Shown here in pieces: positions 11,755-24,529 of a stretch of 64,000 nt of DNA. The stretch spans positions 1 to 64,000 of the forward strand of contig MU405372.1 of the NCBI GenBank assembly GCA_022836615.1. Direction: 5' to 3'. Position 1 is the first letter of the stretch, and the number at the start of each line of letters is the position of its first letter. The notes beneath the pieces are model-generated. The model did not search any database. It saw only the letters and a program-made list of their open reading frames with translations, and had not been told where the DNA came from. Origin of the DNA: Annulohypoxylon bovei var. microspora (Eukaryota > Ascomycota > Sordariomycetes > Xylariales > Hypoxylaceae). Both the position numbers and the translations under genes were made by a program.

Positions 11755-13725
11755 TTACATCGATGAATTCTTTTTCTCAATCTCCACCCTATCGTCTGTG
11801 CTAATGGCAGTAGCAGTAGCGTACGGGTCGACGTGCGTGGTTGCGAACTTGCGCGCTGGAACTTTGTTCATAAACAAGATGTCAAGCTCTTCATATGTCC
11901 GACCTTTAACCTCAGGTAAGCGGAAATATGACCAAACAAAAACACAGAAGGCAGTGCCGCCCCAGAAAAAGCCTGTCTTCCCCAGAAAATTCCATTCAAC
12001 AGGATTCATCATATACGCCTGCAAAAACTGCGAGATGATGTTGACAAGCTGATACGATGTGCGAGAGAGGACGACTGAGAGAGGCCGTAGGCGAACAGAA
12101 GACGTTTCTGCGATAATACTATACTATAGAGAAACTTAGCAAAATAACAACCTCAAGAATTTAAAGTCAACTTACGGCTAGAGGTCCGATTGTAAGGGAG
12201 TACACAAATAACCAGATAACACATAAGCCACCCGATGGCCAGAGGCCCCGCTTTCCGGCAGTGACATCTAATATTCCAATAAGAAACAGTATAAGGGATA
12301 GCAAGCCTATACCTCCGACGTATAGAGGACGTCGGCCCCAGTATGAGATGAGCCACCATGACCTAATAAATGATAATATTAGGAAATCATTGATAATTGG
12401 AAAGGTTTCTGTGCTAATACTCACATTACTGTCCCGATAAAAGCTAACCCCTTGGCTCCTAAACTCAGATTGAATGCTTGGGCAGTATCCATGCCGGCAG
12501 TAGTGAAGAAGTATGTTGGCGTGTAAGCGAAACTACTTCCAGAAAGAATCTGCCCCATCAATGCAACGCAGACGATCTCCGTACGTCTTAAATTGGGACC
12601 TTTGAAACAGTCTAGGTATGTAGCACCCTTCGTCGACTCAGCCTCTATTCGAATAGTGTGAACCATCATAGCAAGCTGGCTGTTTATTTGTTCGTCAGTC
12701 TTCCCCCCACTAAGCCTTAATATGGAACTTCTAGCTTGCTCGAGACGCTCGGCGCGAACGAGCCACCATGGACTTTCTGGAGCCAAGAAGCACACTACCA
12801 TGAGAGGAATTGGCCATAACTAAAACAAGTCAGATGTGATTATTTCCATATTTCGGGTTGGAAAGGGGGGCGGCGCGGGGTGGGGACCAACCCATTGAAC
12901 GGCAAACGGGATACGATAACCCATTTCGCCTTGAATGTGAAGACACCCGCGCAGTACTCCAGTAGCGAGGAGCTGCCCGACAGCCCAGCAAAGATTGACA
13001 TAGGTAGTCAAGTATCCACGTAGGTTAGTAGGACATACTTCGGATGCGTATGCGGGAGCTAACGTTGCGAAAACTCCCCAACACAGACCGCAAAGAATCT
13101 GACCAACAAGGAGCACCTCCTTGCTGGGGGCAAAGAACACAATGAAGATGAAACAATTAAGAATGGCTAGGGATATGACTAAAGTCCACCGATAGCCGAA
13201 CCTAGAGGCCATGTATCCGTTTATTAGTCCACCTATGCAACTGGTAGTCAGCTGATAATATCCCGATTTAGAGGTTCAGTATCGTAAATAGTCAATTTCA
13301 ACATATGAAACTAACATACCAACAACAGCACCGGCAGTACTTCCCATATTCAAAGCTGTCTGCCATTCACCATTGACTTGCCAGCCGACCTCGTCGCCGA
13401 AGTATTGTCCAAATTTCTGCTGAAACTCGGGATAGGCGAAGAAATTACCGATGAGAATGGTATCATAACTTCAAGACTTAGCATCAGAATCAAACAGCTG
13501 CAGTATTAAATTCGTAATGGCCTACCCTTCCATTACAATGGACATAGAGAGCAAAATTGACCAGAAAACGGCCTTGCGGTTTTCCTGCAGACCTTGCCAT
13601 AGCGTCTGCGCATGCTCGTCTTCCGTGGCTTGCTTGGCATCGAGAATAGCAGTGTGCCCTAGCTTCTCCTCCAACTCTTGGTTTGCTACCTTCTGCGCAC
13701 TACCAACCTGTGTTTGGGTTGCCAT
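11755..13725 (-). CDS. MFS sugar transporter, maltose/alpha-glucoside permease type
   Basis: Six exons on the minus strand (13526-13725, 13320-13468, 12892-13232, 12425-12819, 12176-12362, 11755-12123) give 546 aa in consistent phase. Sugar-porter signatures are present: GYDTILIGNFF in the first helix, RFGYR between TM2 and TM3, PESPWWLVR near residues 244-252 after TM6, GRRP near 372, and PEVKGRTYEE after TM12. PESPWWLVR and the segment GPLAYSIIAETSS are typical of fungal alpha-glucoside:H+ symporters, so import of maltose or another oligosaccharide across the plasma membrane is likely. The last intron ends at 12124; the acceptor was chosen because it restores YSIIAETSS. An in-frame upstream ATG at 13794 could add 23 residues, but MATQTQ at 13725 is the more usual start. 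Confidence 0.9.
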
Positions 13726-14961
13726 GGTTGGTCTAAGTAACAGTGAATAACTTAGACTAAAGACTGTCTGTAAAGGCGAACACACGAGGTGCATTAGAAA
13801 CTTGCCTGAGCCAGAGCTTGGGGGAAAGGACCACTTATATATATATTATATATATACGTGTTGCTGACCAGATATGCTGTCCTCCTCTCCGCCTGTTCAA
13901 CAACAGTGACGGATCAAATGCAGAAATCGGGGTTAAGATGTGGGGATTGGGGAAGTCTGGGGTATCAGTGAGATCTGGGGAGCCATGTCCATCGCGAGAC
14001 CTGCCCAACTTGGCTGATTATTGTCAGTTTTTATCCACCATTCAGATCATTTAATCATCGCTCTAAAGTAGTATGAAGACCGCACAGGGCGCAGTAGCGC
14101 ATCCTAATGATTTGTGCTTCATCGGATCATGGCCCGGTGATTGCATGATCGAGTCGCATGTTATACTTCCTTGGAGTCTCAATTTTAGCTAAACTGAAAT
14201 TGAAAATTTCATCCATTGCCTACTTCAGCCAAAACATCTGTTAATACCTATACACATCAATCGGGCTATGTGGGAATGTTGATACTCTTATAGAAACCAA
14301 ATCTCACTTAGACAGGTACGTTCAAGGAAATTTGGTCAAACTTGTTTAAATAGACATGACTCGATAGGGCATTCTATAATCGGGATTCCTACATGTAGGT
14401 ATTTGATCATGAGGTGAAATAATAACGGAAAGACGGACCGACAACCGTTGACATGGATTCCTATTTTTGAGGGAGAAAAACCAATGAAAAGGAGAGTAAG
14501 ACGCGCCGTAGAAAATGCTCCTTTGTAAGTCATATCTAGTTAAGTATTGCTTTTGATAGCATTGATGATAGAGAATCTTCTCTAGCAATGCACTGCTCGC
14601 TTACTAAGACACGAAATAGGGGGGCTTACCTAAGTAGGTGCTTAGTAAAAGATTACCTAAATAAATGATTACATAAATAGACGATTACATAAATAGACGA
14701 TTACATAAACAGATGATGACATAAACATACAATTACATAAGCACATGATTACATAAATAATTAATTACTAAGTATTTATGTAAGTGATCACGGGTTTGTC
14801 TCCAATTGTGCTTATTAATACGCACTTGCTAATTGGAAGTGGCTCAACCATATTCCAAGAAGTGGCTGGCAGCTATTTTAAGGTCCAGACTCTAACCTTT
14901 GAACCCCACCGGCCTTCCATACTAGCGGCTTACATTCAAAGCAATCAAATTTACAGTCAAG
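13726..14961. other. Intergenic region upstream of the transporter
   Basis: No convincing gene. It includes a TATATA tract at about 13,838-13,855 just upstream of the transporter, compatible with its promoter, and the 16-bp minisatellite annotated separately. Confidence 0.55.
14651..14770. repeat. 16-bp minisatellite, about seven copies
   Basis: About seven imperfect tandem copies of a 16-bp unit (GATTACATAAATAGAC and variants), starting at 14651, 14667, 14683, 14699, 14715, 14731 and 14747. The second and third units are identical; the rest differ at a few positions, mainly the last four bases. Confidence 0.85.
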
Positions 14962-15258
14962 ATGGCATCATCATCCCAATCATATTCGTTACAACTCGCT
15001 GAACGCATACACAACACCACTGGTCAGGACAAACTCCCGCATATATGTATCGGCGGTTTTCTTCTAGAGTCGTTTTGGAATGGAGTTGTCGAGAAAAGGC
15101 TTTTGAAGACGTCGCCTGCACTTGTGCGAAAATCTCTATGGAGAGCTGCTGTCTTCTGGCCAGGTGTTTACCTCACTACTAGGGCAGCATTGATATGGGC
15201 AGAATGGAGGGTTCGGAAGGCCAAAGAAGAACGACGTGAAAACGAGACCGCATCTTAG
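14962..15258 (+). CDS. Small hypothetical protein, 98 aa
   Basis: A single-exon ORF encoding 98 aa, in normal-composition DNA. I do not recognise a family. Residues 27-45 (HICIGGFLLESFWNGVVEK) and 58-80 (LWRAAVFWPGVYLTTRAAL) are amphipathic or weakly hydrophobic. The C-terminus is strongly charged (RVRKAKEERRENE). The ATG is in good context (AAGATGGCA). No homologous neighbour or intron supports it, so it may be a chance ORF. Confidence 0.4.
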   Translation: MASSSQSYSLQLAERIHNTTGQDKLPHICIGGFLLESFWNGVVEKRLLKTSPALVRKSLWRAAVFWPGVYLTTRAALIWAEWRVRKAKEERRENETAS

Positions 15259-16296
15259 CATTTCCCTCGCCTGGACGTTGCCTACATCCGCTCCTTTTGT
15301 ATCAGTCTCTCGAAATATTCTAGCGTGACAGACAGAAAGAATGATGATGTGGAAGCTCTCATATTTCGGACCGCGCTCGGACCTCTCTATTTTTGACAGT
15401 GTACGGGACTAGTAGAAAGAGTCAAAAATCTTTCTCGACCCAGGTATTTTCCTGACGAAGATGGTCGCATCTACGGCACCGCTTTTCAGGCGAAAGCAAG
15501 ATGACGATGGTAATAACACCCGAACATGATCTTACCTCGTATGAATTAGTTCCGTGCTACATGACGTGAGCTGAAGAACGTATAGGTGGAGAAGTCGACA
15601 TCACAGGTGAGAAAATATTGCTAGACAATTGATTATCATAACAATTTTCATCATAAGAAAGGCATTGTTGAACATACAACAAATTGCACCAATGCCAAGC
15701 TATATGAAGATATCATGAAGTTGTGTGGAATTGCGGCATCAAAACATTGGAGAACAACCACCAACGGGTAAATGATGCGATTAGACCAACTAATCACGTC
15801 AATTTCAATGCTCTTTACTGGATCCACAAATTCCCATCTGTCCCAGTTCGGCCATATCTACCATACAGCCTTACGCAATAGAAATCATCGTCGTACAATC
15901 ACGACACTCAAATGCTCTCCAACTCTTGCATATTATATTTGTATATCTATATATGTATATATATCAGCTGGAACTTGCCCGCAGATGGATTTCTAGGTGT
16001 CCGAGTTCCTGTCCGCCCATCATCATCTGCTAGTATCTTCTTACCCATCCCTGATACTTCCCCCTACTCTTTGGATGCCCAATCCATAAACAAATAGCTC
16101 CCAAGAGTCGTGCATCCTATCAGTCATGGTTGGGTATCAAATTGATAGCAGCTATATAGAATTGTACGACGGGAGGGACCATCGGCACTCTATTTGCGTC
16201 GAAACAGCCTACTCGAAGCGCCTAACCTTTAGTCTAACAAGTCTAACAACTAGCTCGCTCGACTGAATCAGCAATACCTTAAGGCGAATCAACCAA
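15259..16296. other. Intergenic region before the 2EXR gene
   Basis: About 1 kb without a supported gene; the short ORFs look random. A TATATCTATATATG-type AT tract is present at about 15,940-15,965. Confidence 0.5.
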
Positions 16297-17124
16297 ATGT
16301 CAAACCACCAAACTTTCCCGCAATTTATTCGACTACCCACGGAGATCAGGCGACTGATTTGGATTCACGCTCTCCCTAGAGGTCGTATCCAGCTCTTCGC
16401 CAAGAATGTCCCATGGGAGAACTGGCGTCTTTTACCACCGGTAGCTGCCCACGTCTGTCGAGAATCACGAGAAGTTGCCATGAACCATGCAGTCGTGCGA
16501 GGATTTCCAACTGCCGAGGACACTCACACTACCACTTGGTTCATCGGGTCTCGTGATATCCTCGAACTTCACAGCGGCTATCCATATCCATTATCGAACC
16601 CGGAACCGTTCTTCTCTGCAGTTGAAAGGATGGCAATCAACGCGGGTGACTTCCAAGGCGATATCAAAGTGGTCATTAGAGACCTCCTCGAGGGTCACCG
16701 TTTCAATAGCGTGAAGGTGGTCTATCTTATAGTTGAGCAGATTGAGACGGCGTATTGGCCCAAGTTTAGGCCGGATATAACTGAACAGGACAAGGGCAAA
16801 GGAACGATCCTTGATCTGTCCAGCGACGAAGACCACAGAAAGATCGAGGGCTACAAGGCATGGGCGCGTTTTCAGGAGATGTCACCCGTGTTTCCTCGGC
16901 GCGAAGATGTGGAACTTGTTCGCAGATCAAGTCTGGAAAGGGTCATATTAAATGAGATACGTCTTTACCACGAGCGGTTGTTACAGGCCGGGTATATGGA
17001 GGAGGAGGGCAGGACATCGTTCCCAACAACCACACCTATATCTCATGACCACCCTTGGATTCTCCAGCAATGGAGTCGATTGCCGGAATTTAGGTCGGCT
17101 ATATTAATACTTGGATGGCGGTAA
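16297..17124 (+). CDS. 2EXR-domain protein
   Basis: A single-exon ORF of 275 aa. The N-terminus FPQFIRLPTEIRRLIWIHAL followed by VAAHVCRESREVAM matches the fungal 2EXR domain (the F-x-x-L-P-x-E-I-R-x-x-I-W pattern, then V-C-R-E-S-R-E). The domain is abundant in filamentous ascomycetes, but its biochemical role is not established. No membrane segment or signal peptide is seen. The central region (residues 165-190) is acidic and may be disordered. The start codon directly precedes the domain, and the length is typical for the family. Confidence 0.8.
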   Translation: MSNHQTFPQFIRLPTEIRRLIWIHALPRGRIQLFAKNVPWENWRLLPPVAAHVCRESREVAMNHAVVRGFPTAEDTHTTTWFIGSRDILELHSGYPYPLSNPEPFFSAVERMAINAGDFQGDIKVVIRDLLEGHRFNSVKVVYLIVEQIETAYWPKFRPDITEQDKGKGTILDLSSDEDHRKIEGYKAWARFQEMSPVFPRREDVELVRRSSLERVILNEIRLYHERLLQAGYMEEEGRTSFPTTTPISHDHPWILQQWSRLPEFRSAILILGWR

Positions 17125-17696
17125 ACTCGAGTCTGGATTTGATGTGAATATAATGGATAAGAACAAAATATGTCTAAGAATTACCCCTGACTAGGTACAG
17201 ATATCGTGTTTATCTAGGTACTCACAACTTACTTTTGCAATAACCATAAAATTCTTGAAATTTTAAGTTGCCGTTAGATTGAAACGATCTTACTAGCGGA
17301 CTTTTGTGTCTAGAGGGGCTTCCAGACTCCAGAGACTATCGCAGTTCATAGTCAACATAAGCACACTAACTTAACTCCCTGACACCTTAGAGGTGGGCAC
17401 CAAAAATAGTAGTTACCCCCACACCATTTAAACATCTGTGGCTTTACTTGTGGCTGTCGAATCAGCGATACCGTTCCTTACCCCGGTCCAATTGGAAAGC
17501 GCCCGGTCCTTCCGACTGGAAACGGACATTTTATTAGGTATGGTCTGTGCAACCTTAACACATTTTAGCGGACTTTATCCCGTTGCCGAGGTGTCATTTG
17601 TTCACTTCCCTTACTTTGACGCGTTTACCTTCGGCTGCTTCGTCAACGTAAACGTGTCCAGCAGGAACCATTTTCTTCACTTCACTTCCTGCTGCA
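17125..17696. other. Intergenic region upstream of the amidase
   Basis: Holds the amidase promoter. A 103-aa ORF at 17438-17749 overlaps the amidase start in another frame and has no family features, so I treat it as chance. Confidence 0.5.
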
Positions 17697-19678
17697 ATGG
17701 CGTCCTCGCAGCGATTTTCGGGATACCCTCGCGCAAAGAAAGGCCCTAAGACGGTATATGCGCCAGTTGCTGACAAGAATCCTGCGCTTAGGGGATGGTC
17801 TTTGATAATTGCGGCGAAACTGTATGTAGTCTTGTTTGCCCCTTAAACTGACATGTCGTCGCTCATATGAATTAGCGTCACTTATTCCCAGTCCATTGCT
17901 CAGGCTACATGGTCAAATGCTAAATTTGGTTGCGTCAAAGACGTCCCTGGGCTACATGAATATGACTGGCGTCTCCAGGTATGCCGTCCAACACCTTTAT
18001 GTTCTCACGTGTACCTATCCACGTCGAATAATTGACAGACTGAACAGCCTATTGTCACGCCGCTTATACCGGATGGTGTCGTTCAGAGCAAAGCAGAAAT
18101 TACTCCTGAGCTTCATGAACGTCAGTCGGATGATCTAGCTGGCCGCTTTTATTCTGCTGCTGATTACCATGAGCTTTACAAATCCGGAAAACTAACACCC
18201 CTTCAAGTCGTCAAAGCCTTGCTCCCGCTGATATCTAGGGGTCAGACACCGCCTGCTAAGTATGAATCAGCCTTCGCGGTCACGAAAGAGGGCATAGCAC
18301 TCGCTGCAGCTAAGAAATCGACGGAGCGCTATGCTGCCGGCCAACCCCTAGGTGTCCTTGACGGCGTACCAATAGGAGTCAAGGATGACATGGATGTTGA
18401 GGGGTACATTTCTCATATGGGACTTCCATTAAATTCAGCTGATCCCTTCTTCAAACCAGCTACCGGCACAATTTGGCCAATTGCTCAATTAGAAGCTGCT
18501 GGAGCTATCGTCGTCGGAAAGCTAGTAATGCATGAGCTTGGTTCCGATGTCAGTGGGTGTAACCCCCATTGGGGAACGCCGGTGAATTGGAACAATCCAT
18601 CTTATTACCCAGGCGGCTCATCCTCCGGCGGGGGCTCGGCTCTCTCTGCAGGATTGGTGCCCATCGCAATCGGTACCGATGCGGGAGGGAGCATCCGCAT
18701 CCCGTCATCATTCTGTGGCGGGTATGGATTGAAGCCTACCTTACATCGCACACATACGATGAAGTCGTCAATCTGCGTTATTGGTCCTATGGCCGCGACG
18801 GTTAACGACTTAGCTATTGCATATCGTATTAGTAAGTATACGTCTCGTTGTGGAATATAGCTTTTCACAAACGCATACTGACTCAAGGCATTGTAGTGTC
18901 AGCGCCTAACCCAGAAGACCCGATACAAGGCTCATTCGCACTGTCCATCCCACCTAGCCCTACAACTAAGAAGACAATCGGCATTTACAAGGATTGGTTC
19001 GACCAAGCCTCCACGGACGTTCTCGACATTACCGGGAAGGCGATCTCTTACTTCACAGACAAGCTAGGCTACGAAGTTGTCGACATTACTATCCCGTACC
19101 TGCTCGAAAGTCAGTACGGGCACAGCGCGTGGGCGCTCACAGAAGGCCTAGACCACCGCCGGTCCCACGCCGTGGACCCCAACTACCCCCTCGCAAATGT
19201 CAACCACTGTAACCAGCTTCTGATGGCGGTCGGCGGTTGCACGCCCGGCGTTGACATGATAAAGTTCGGGCAGCTCAGGGGTCTGCTCATGGAGCACCTC
19301 GCGTTCTTATACAAGAAGCATCCGAATTTGCTAATCGTGACACCGACGGCCCCCGAGGCTGGCTGGAAGATCCATCCCGGTGATCAAGCGTACGGGTTCA
19401 GCGACGGCAACGCGACCATCCGGAACATGATGTACATCTGGCTGGCGAACTCGACGGGCTGCCCGGCTGTCAGCGCGCCTGTCGGATACGTCGATGCTGA
19501 GGTGGGTGAGGGAAAGTTGCCTGTGGGCCTGATGGCGATGGGAGAGTGGGGCTCCGAGGAGCAGTTGCTCGCTTGGGCGAGGGAAACCGAGGGGTATCTG
19601 AACGGTGTGAGTGAGGGTGGAAGGTATAGACCGCGAGACTGGGCCGATGTCGTCGAGATTGCTAAGGGTACTGACTAA
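17697..19678 (+). CDS. Amidase signature family enzyme
   Basis: Four exons (17697-17821, 17876-17978, 18039-18831, 18897-19678) encode 600 aa. The amidase-signature Ser-cisSer-Lys triad is visible: Lys191 in GVPIGVKDD, the cis-Ser in GGSSSGG (270-272), and the nucleophile Ser294 in GTDAGGSIRIP. The core runs from about residue 95 to 590, the usual length for GatA/acetamidase-like fungal amidases. The enzyme should hydrolyse an amide to acid and ammonia; the substrate cannot be inferred. The first 70 residues form an extension encoded by two small exons. It shows no signal peptide, consistent with cytosolic action. Splice sites have strong donors (GTATGT, GTATGC, GTAAGT), and every junction keeps frame. 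Confidence 0.9.
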
Positions 19679-22600
19679 GGGGCGGGGCCTAGGTATGTTG
19701 AATTAAAGGGCCTCTATGTCGGCTGGCCTCTGCAGCCTATGATTATGGTAGCCCGCCGCCAAAAAAAAAAAACGCCAAAAGGTATAAATTACTAAACCTT
19801 TAAAGCCTATTCTTCCGGCGCTACCCATTTGTTTAGGAAGGCCTGAACCTCTATCCACTGGGTTAATTTATGATATGATAGAAGAATGGGTATGCGGAGT
19901 CGGATAATCTAGTCATGACGAGTGTGACATCTCGAATATCACCATCTTTAGCTTCGATCTTCATTACCGCTATTGATATCTCGCCGTTACCTCGCCCTGA
20001 GTCTTTCGAGCCCCGTCCGTGAACCATGGTCACCTATATCAAAGGTTACTCGGCGAGCTGCCTTGGCCACCCTACTTGCCAAAATATCAGATATGATAAA
20101 TAGGGATGACTTACTAAGAGACTTCTAAAGCCACATGCACGATGGTACAGCTGACCTTCACGTACACTCTCAGGGGTTCAGGGGTTGGGGGTTAGAGTCC
20201 GAAACCGCCTTATTCTAAGTCTTCGTATTCGCACCAAGTCTTACTCCGGCTCTGGACCTCTAGTTCTAGATATCATCACCACCGCTACGTTAATAGTATT
20301 TGTCGACAAGGGAAATATCGGAGTTTGAGCCTCTGATCGTTTCTACGGGTAAACCCTAGGTGACTCCTTCCAGCCGACCTTAACCGCAAATTCATATCAA
20401 AGTAAGTTGAAACGCAACTACCATCGAGAACCCCCACGGTATGTCTGTTACTATGCATGCGCACGCAGAAGGGCAAAGTGCTCGCTATCGGCCCGGTCAC
20501 ACTCCTCCAGCCGCCCGGAACGCTCGTAACGACTATGCGTGACTCTAAAACTTGCCTCTCGAAGTAACTAGCCCTTATTTCGCATACAAGGCTGCTGCAG
20601 AAGTTTATAGCCAAGACTTAGTAGGATAGGTACGTAGGTAAGCATATCTCTTGGCCAATGAACTAAAAAGGTGACGAACATGGAATAATCTTTGGGGAGG
20701 TAGAATGTTTCTCCTTATGGGCTCCTGTAACTTGCAGGCCTAGTCGTCGATCGACTAGGAGCGGTTACTTACCGAATACTTGCATATTGACATCGGCGAC
20801 TAACCTACCCCGGACGCGACCTGACTAACACTGGAGAGTTATTACCATACTCCACAATAGGCATTTTTACGGTGTATGGCGATGAGCTCGCGGATACTGC
20901 CCCTTTCAATCACAACAGACATGCGATACTATGCTGGAGATACGATCACAACAAGTCTCCGCAAGAGGAAGGTGTTACGCAACTTTTATTTCGCCTCTGT
21001 ACCCCAGAATACCTATGTAGTAGGTACGCTGAATACCACCAAGTATGCGCTATACATGGTAACTTCAAAGATTCTTCCGCAGAAATAATATTAAATTAAT
21101 TTCTTCCCTTCTTCTATTATGTAAAGGTTTATGCCCTAGCTAATAGCTTCTATCTAGTATAAATACCTATTTCTTTACTAAAAAGAGAGAAAAGGGAAGA
21201 AGGAAAGTTGTACCGATTCGGCGCTTGAATCTCAATGTATGATGCATGATATATTAGTCAACTCTTAACAGCTTGGCAGTAAGAAAGGACGCGAGTACGT
21301 TCGAGATAAACGTGATCCAGATTGTTACAGGATTCGCATTCTCTTCGAATCAATGGGGTCTGCCCAGACAGTTATAAGAAAGAGGCCCACCTTAAACACG
21401 ACTCAGTCCTGCGATGTCACACTGCGTAACAAATCATACCTCATCGAAACCGCTCACGAGGTTTTCAAAAGCACATTACAGCTGCTTCGAACTAGACGTG
21501 GTAGGAAATCTAGTTGTCTCTTTTCCAATTATAGCTTCTCAGGCTATCTCCGAGATACCCATTCCTTGTTACCCGAGATGGAAATGCCGTTACCCAGTTA
21601 TGTAGCTCTTATCTGATTCTTGCAGATCACTGAAACCTAGGTATATGCAGCTCAATTAAAGCGCGTGCTACCCGATCCCTAGTCACGTCACTTTATGAGA
21701 CACTCTTTTGCGACGAAATCCAAGGTACTGCGGGCTTATATACTGGAGGTATAAGTGAGCTCGGCTTCCCATTCGTCGACTTTATTATACCACGGTAGTT
21801 TGCCGCGTATAAATCTGACGGCATGACACCTATATGTAGGTATTTATCCTAAAGCCCCACCATGTGCCCTGTCTTCGAGACTCGTCAATACAGAACCAAG
21901 AGAGTATACGTGATCCTCAGCGACTGCAACAACTCGGGATCGCCAATCCGAAATGCTTATATTCATGGACTAGTGACTAATGTTGTATAATCCTAATTCT
22001 AAAATTCCTATTCGACGCAATCCTATGGGCTCGCAAGAGCTAACACTTGCATGCGAAATTCAACGGCTGGTCAGTCAAATGTGAAAGGGTTCCTTTCTAT
22101 CTAGTATGCTGATATTATCGCCAAATTTGCATTTTCACATGATCTTGAGCTAGGGATTCGAAAACGAGTTTTACAAACCTCGTGGAAGCATGATCTGCAT
22201 GGTAGCGATTCCCCATATTATTAGATCTTGCACCATGGATGAATTAAGTTTAATTTGAACTAAGATTCTCGACGATCACTGTATCGGATCGTGAAAACCG
22301 GGCTCGCTGGTCCAAGCAATTAGCTAACCTTTTTATCCTTGTTCTTCGTTCTCGTCCAGTAAGTTGGTCGGACGACCCTCCATGAATGATTGCTAGCCAT
22401 AGTAAGCATCGTCACTGGACACTACAGGATTCCGCCTCAAGTTAGTTCAAAGTCAAATCTCAGCCTCGACGGTCTCGACTCCTTGCGTTCACATCATGAC
22501 TTCAGGAACATGATGAGTTGAGCACATCGTAGTCTTCCCCTCGAGATGATGTGTTAGAACTCGCTTCTCCATAACGTGGGGTTGAGTTTCATCGGCGTCG

Positions 22601-23005
22601 AGTTATCGGTAGATGGCTCCAACACTACCGAAATTGATCCAGTACTACCATTGAACACGCAAACCCTTCCCGCTCAACATCTCCCATTCGTATTGCGCTC
22701 GTCTAGCTCCGTGCACCTAAGCTAGCTACTTCTGCACCCCCACGCCGATCTAAGTGGAAATCTCACATGGATTATCTCGGTAACACGCCCGAACAAGGTT
22801 GTAACCGTGACAGCACCGGGCTCTTGGCGTCCAGAGTCGGCAACGGTACTTACTCGTCCCTTAGGGCAGTGGATGGCTGGCTCGGAAGCCCCTGGATAGC
22901 CAAAGCTTATTCTCCCGATCTTCCGGTGTTTTAATTTAATAATTTTCCAACGTCGACTCTATTTCGACAACTTTCGATGTCTCGATTACCTCACGTCAAC
23001 TCGAC
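19679..23005. other. Long intergenic region (3.3 kb)
   Basis: No supportable gene. Several ORFs of 60-110 aa lack domains. It contains an A12 run near 19,761, TAGGTAC-type motifs, and otherwise normal composition with no sign of RIP. A short minus-strand open stretch near 19,860-20,030 was examined and not accepted. A decayed or non-coding gene cannot be excluded. Confidence 0.5.
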
Positions 23006-24529
23006 ATGGGAGTTCAATTACTCCCTGAGGTAGTTGGCGTTGCTATTATCGTTCTTGTTTATTCATTCCTGTGCCTTGTATCTAGTTGTCTTATGATATG
23101 GTTGGTTTGGACACATCACGAAAGGGATAGTTGTACGTTGGAAATTGCCGAAAATCGCCACCCCGACCATTTCACCACTAATTGCTAATTATAATATGTA
23201 GATGTCGCGCTACTTTCTTACTCCACGCTTCTTGGTACCATCGGAAGTATCATTCAGCAATTTCACACGTTCATATGGTGGAGAGATATCAAGACAGAGC
23301 AGTATGAATACACCCTTAGGAATCTTGGTAGCCCGGAGATCGCCATCGCGGGAGCGTCATTTGGCATAGATCTTGTCCTCTTCTATATACGTAAGTATAA
23401 GGAGCCTCTGTCGCTAATCGAAACACTGCTAAATATCGCAATAGAATACTACACCTACAATGCGGAAGCAATGCTTACTCTTTTCTGGGCTATCGCGCTC
23501 ACGTATACCGTATTTAAATTCGCACACTTTACAACTTCCAAACGCGTCAGGCATAGAGTCAACCAATTGGCAAAACTTGTGGCCATTATCCTGCCGGCCA
23601 TTCTCATGGCTCTCTTGCGTGTAGAAGCTGTCCAAAATTCACATGCTGCTTTCCTGATACTCGCCAACTTCAATAGTAAGTGTCTTCCCCCCCTTATTCC
23701 CGATAAGATGCTAGTAACGCTGACAGGAAAGTAGTAATGATTAGCCTTTCGATTGGCAGTGTTCTATTGATAGCGATTCTCATCAAGTACATCTATACTC
23801 GACACCGACTTGTCTCATGGAACGCTCGTTACTTGTTTTCGCGGAGGTCGCGGGAGTCAGGGGGGAGCATCAACGTGTTAGATCAAGGCGACGGCCGTCA
23901 AAGTATCTACGATCGTTGGCTGGTGCTACGTTTCTCCATTGGCTTCGTCGTGCTGGCGACTTTCCAATTGATCACGATTCTTTCAGAGATAGCTCAGCTG
24001 AGAACCCACACCAAAGAACAATTAGGCGAATCCGCGGATTTATCGGTGGAGAAAGCTAGGACCGACTTCCTACATTTCTTAGCAGGCGTTTCGACTAGTT
24101 TACTCGTAAGTCTATCACAAGATTCCCTACATTGTCTAATCCTTCGTTCACTCCATCGGCATCTAGCTACCGTGATACAGCCATGCTGATCATAGGCTCT
24201 TCGTCTCTAATCTGTACACATAGTCAATGTGTCGCTAATATATTGCCTTCAAGGTCTTCGTCGTTTTCGGAACTACACGCACATTCCGGCAAACGATGTA
24301 CAAAACATTCATACCGCGGAGGTTTCGCAAGCAAACAGCAGATATAGAGGCTCCGGTAGCTCCCGTCCGCGACCGGGACATCCTTGATGAAACAGATTAC
24401 GGGCAAGAATTCCAGGATACGTCGAATGAACCACCTTCCGATACAAGGTTGAAGAATATGGATCAAGCGACAACAACAACAACGGCCGCTGATCATAATG
24501 GGCAATATTCAGCTCTATCAACTTTATAA
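23006..24529 (+). CDS. Multi-pass (about 7-8 TM) receptor-like membrane protein
   Basis: Five exons (23006-23132, 23202-23390, 23445-23675, 23735-24105, 24254-24529) encode about 397 aa. Seven to eight hydrophobic helices are visible: in exon 1 (VAIIVLVYSFLCLVSSCLMI), exon 2 (LLSYSTLLGTIGSII; IAIAGASFGIDLVLFYI), exon 3 (MLTLFWAIALTYTVFKF; LVAIILPAILMALL), and exon 4 (ISLSIGSVLLIAILIKYIY; LRFSIGFVVLATFQLITIL; FLHFLAGVSTSLLV). The last exon is a hydrophilic tail of about 90 residues with Thr runs. The topology resembles fungal GPCR-like proteins, but no class-specific motif or CFEM domain is seen, so receptor function is inference. The fourth exon can begin at 23732 or 23735, a tandem AAG/TAG acceptor that changes one codon. 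Confidence 0.7.

Noticed and set aside
14651..14770. CRISPR-like array
   Set aside because: Units are contiguous without spacers; it is a minisatellite in a fungal genome.
19860..20030. A minus-strand open frame of about 55 aa ending near 19,865, followed by a second open stretch
   Set aside because: Too short, no domain, no clear splice model joining the two; normal for this composition.
20285..20614. 109-aa minus-strand ORF
   Set aside because: No recognisable motif, no supporting neighbour, and similar-sized random ORFs are common in this intergenic region.
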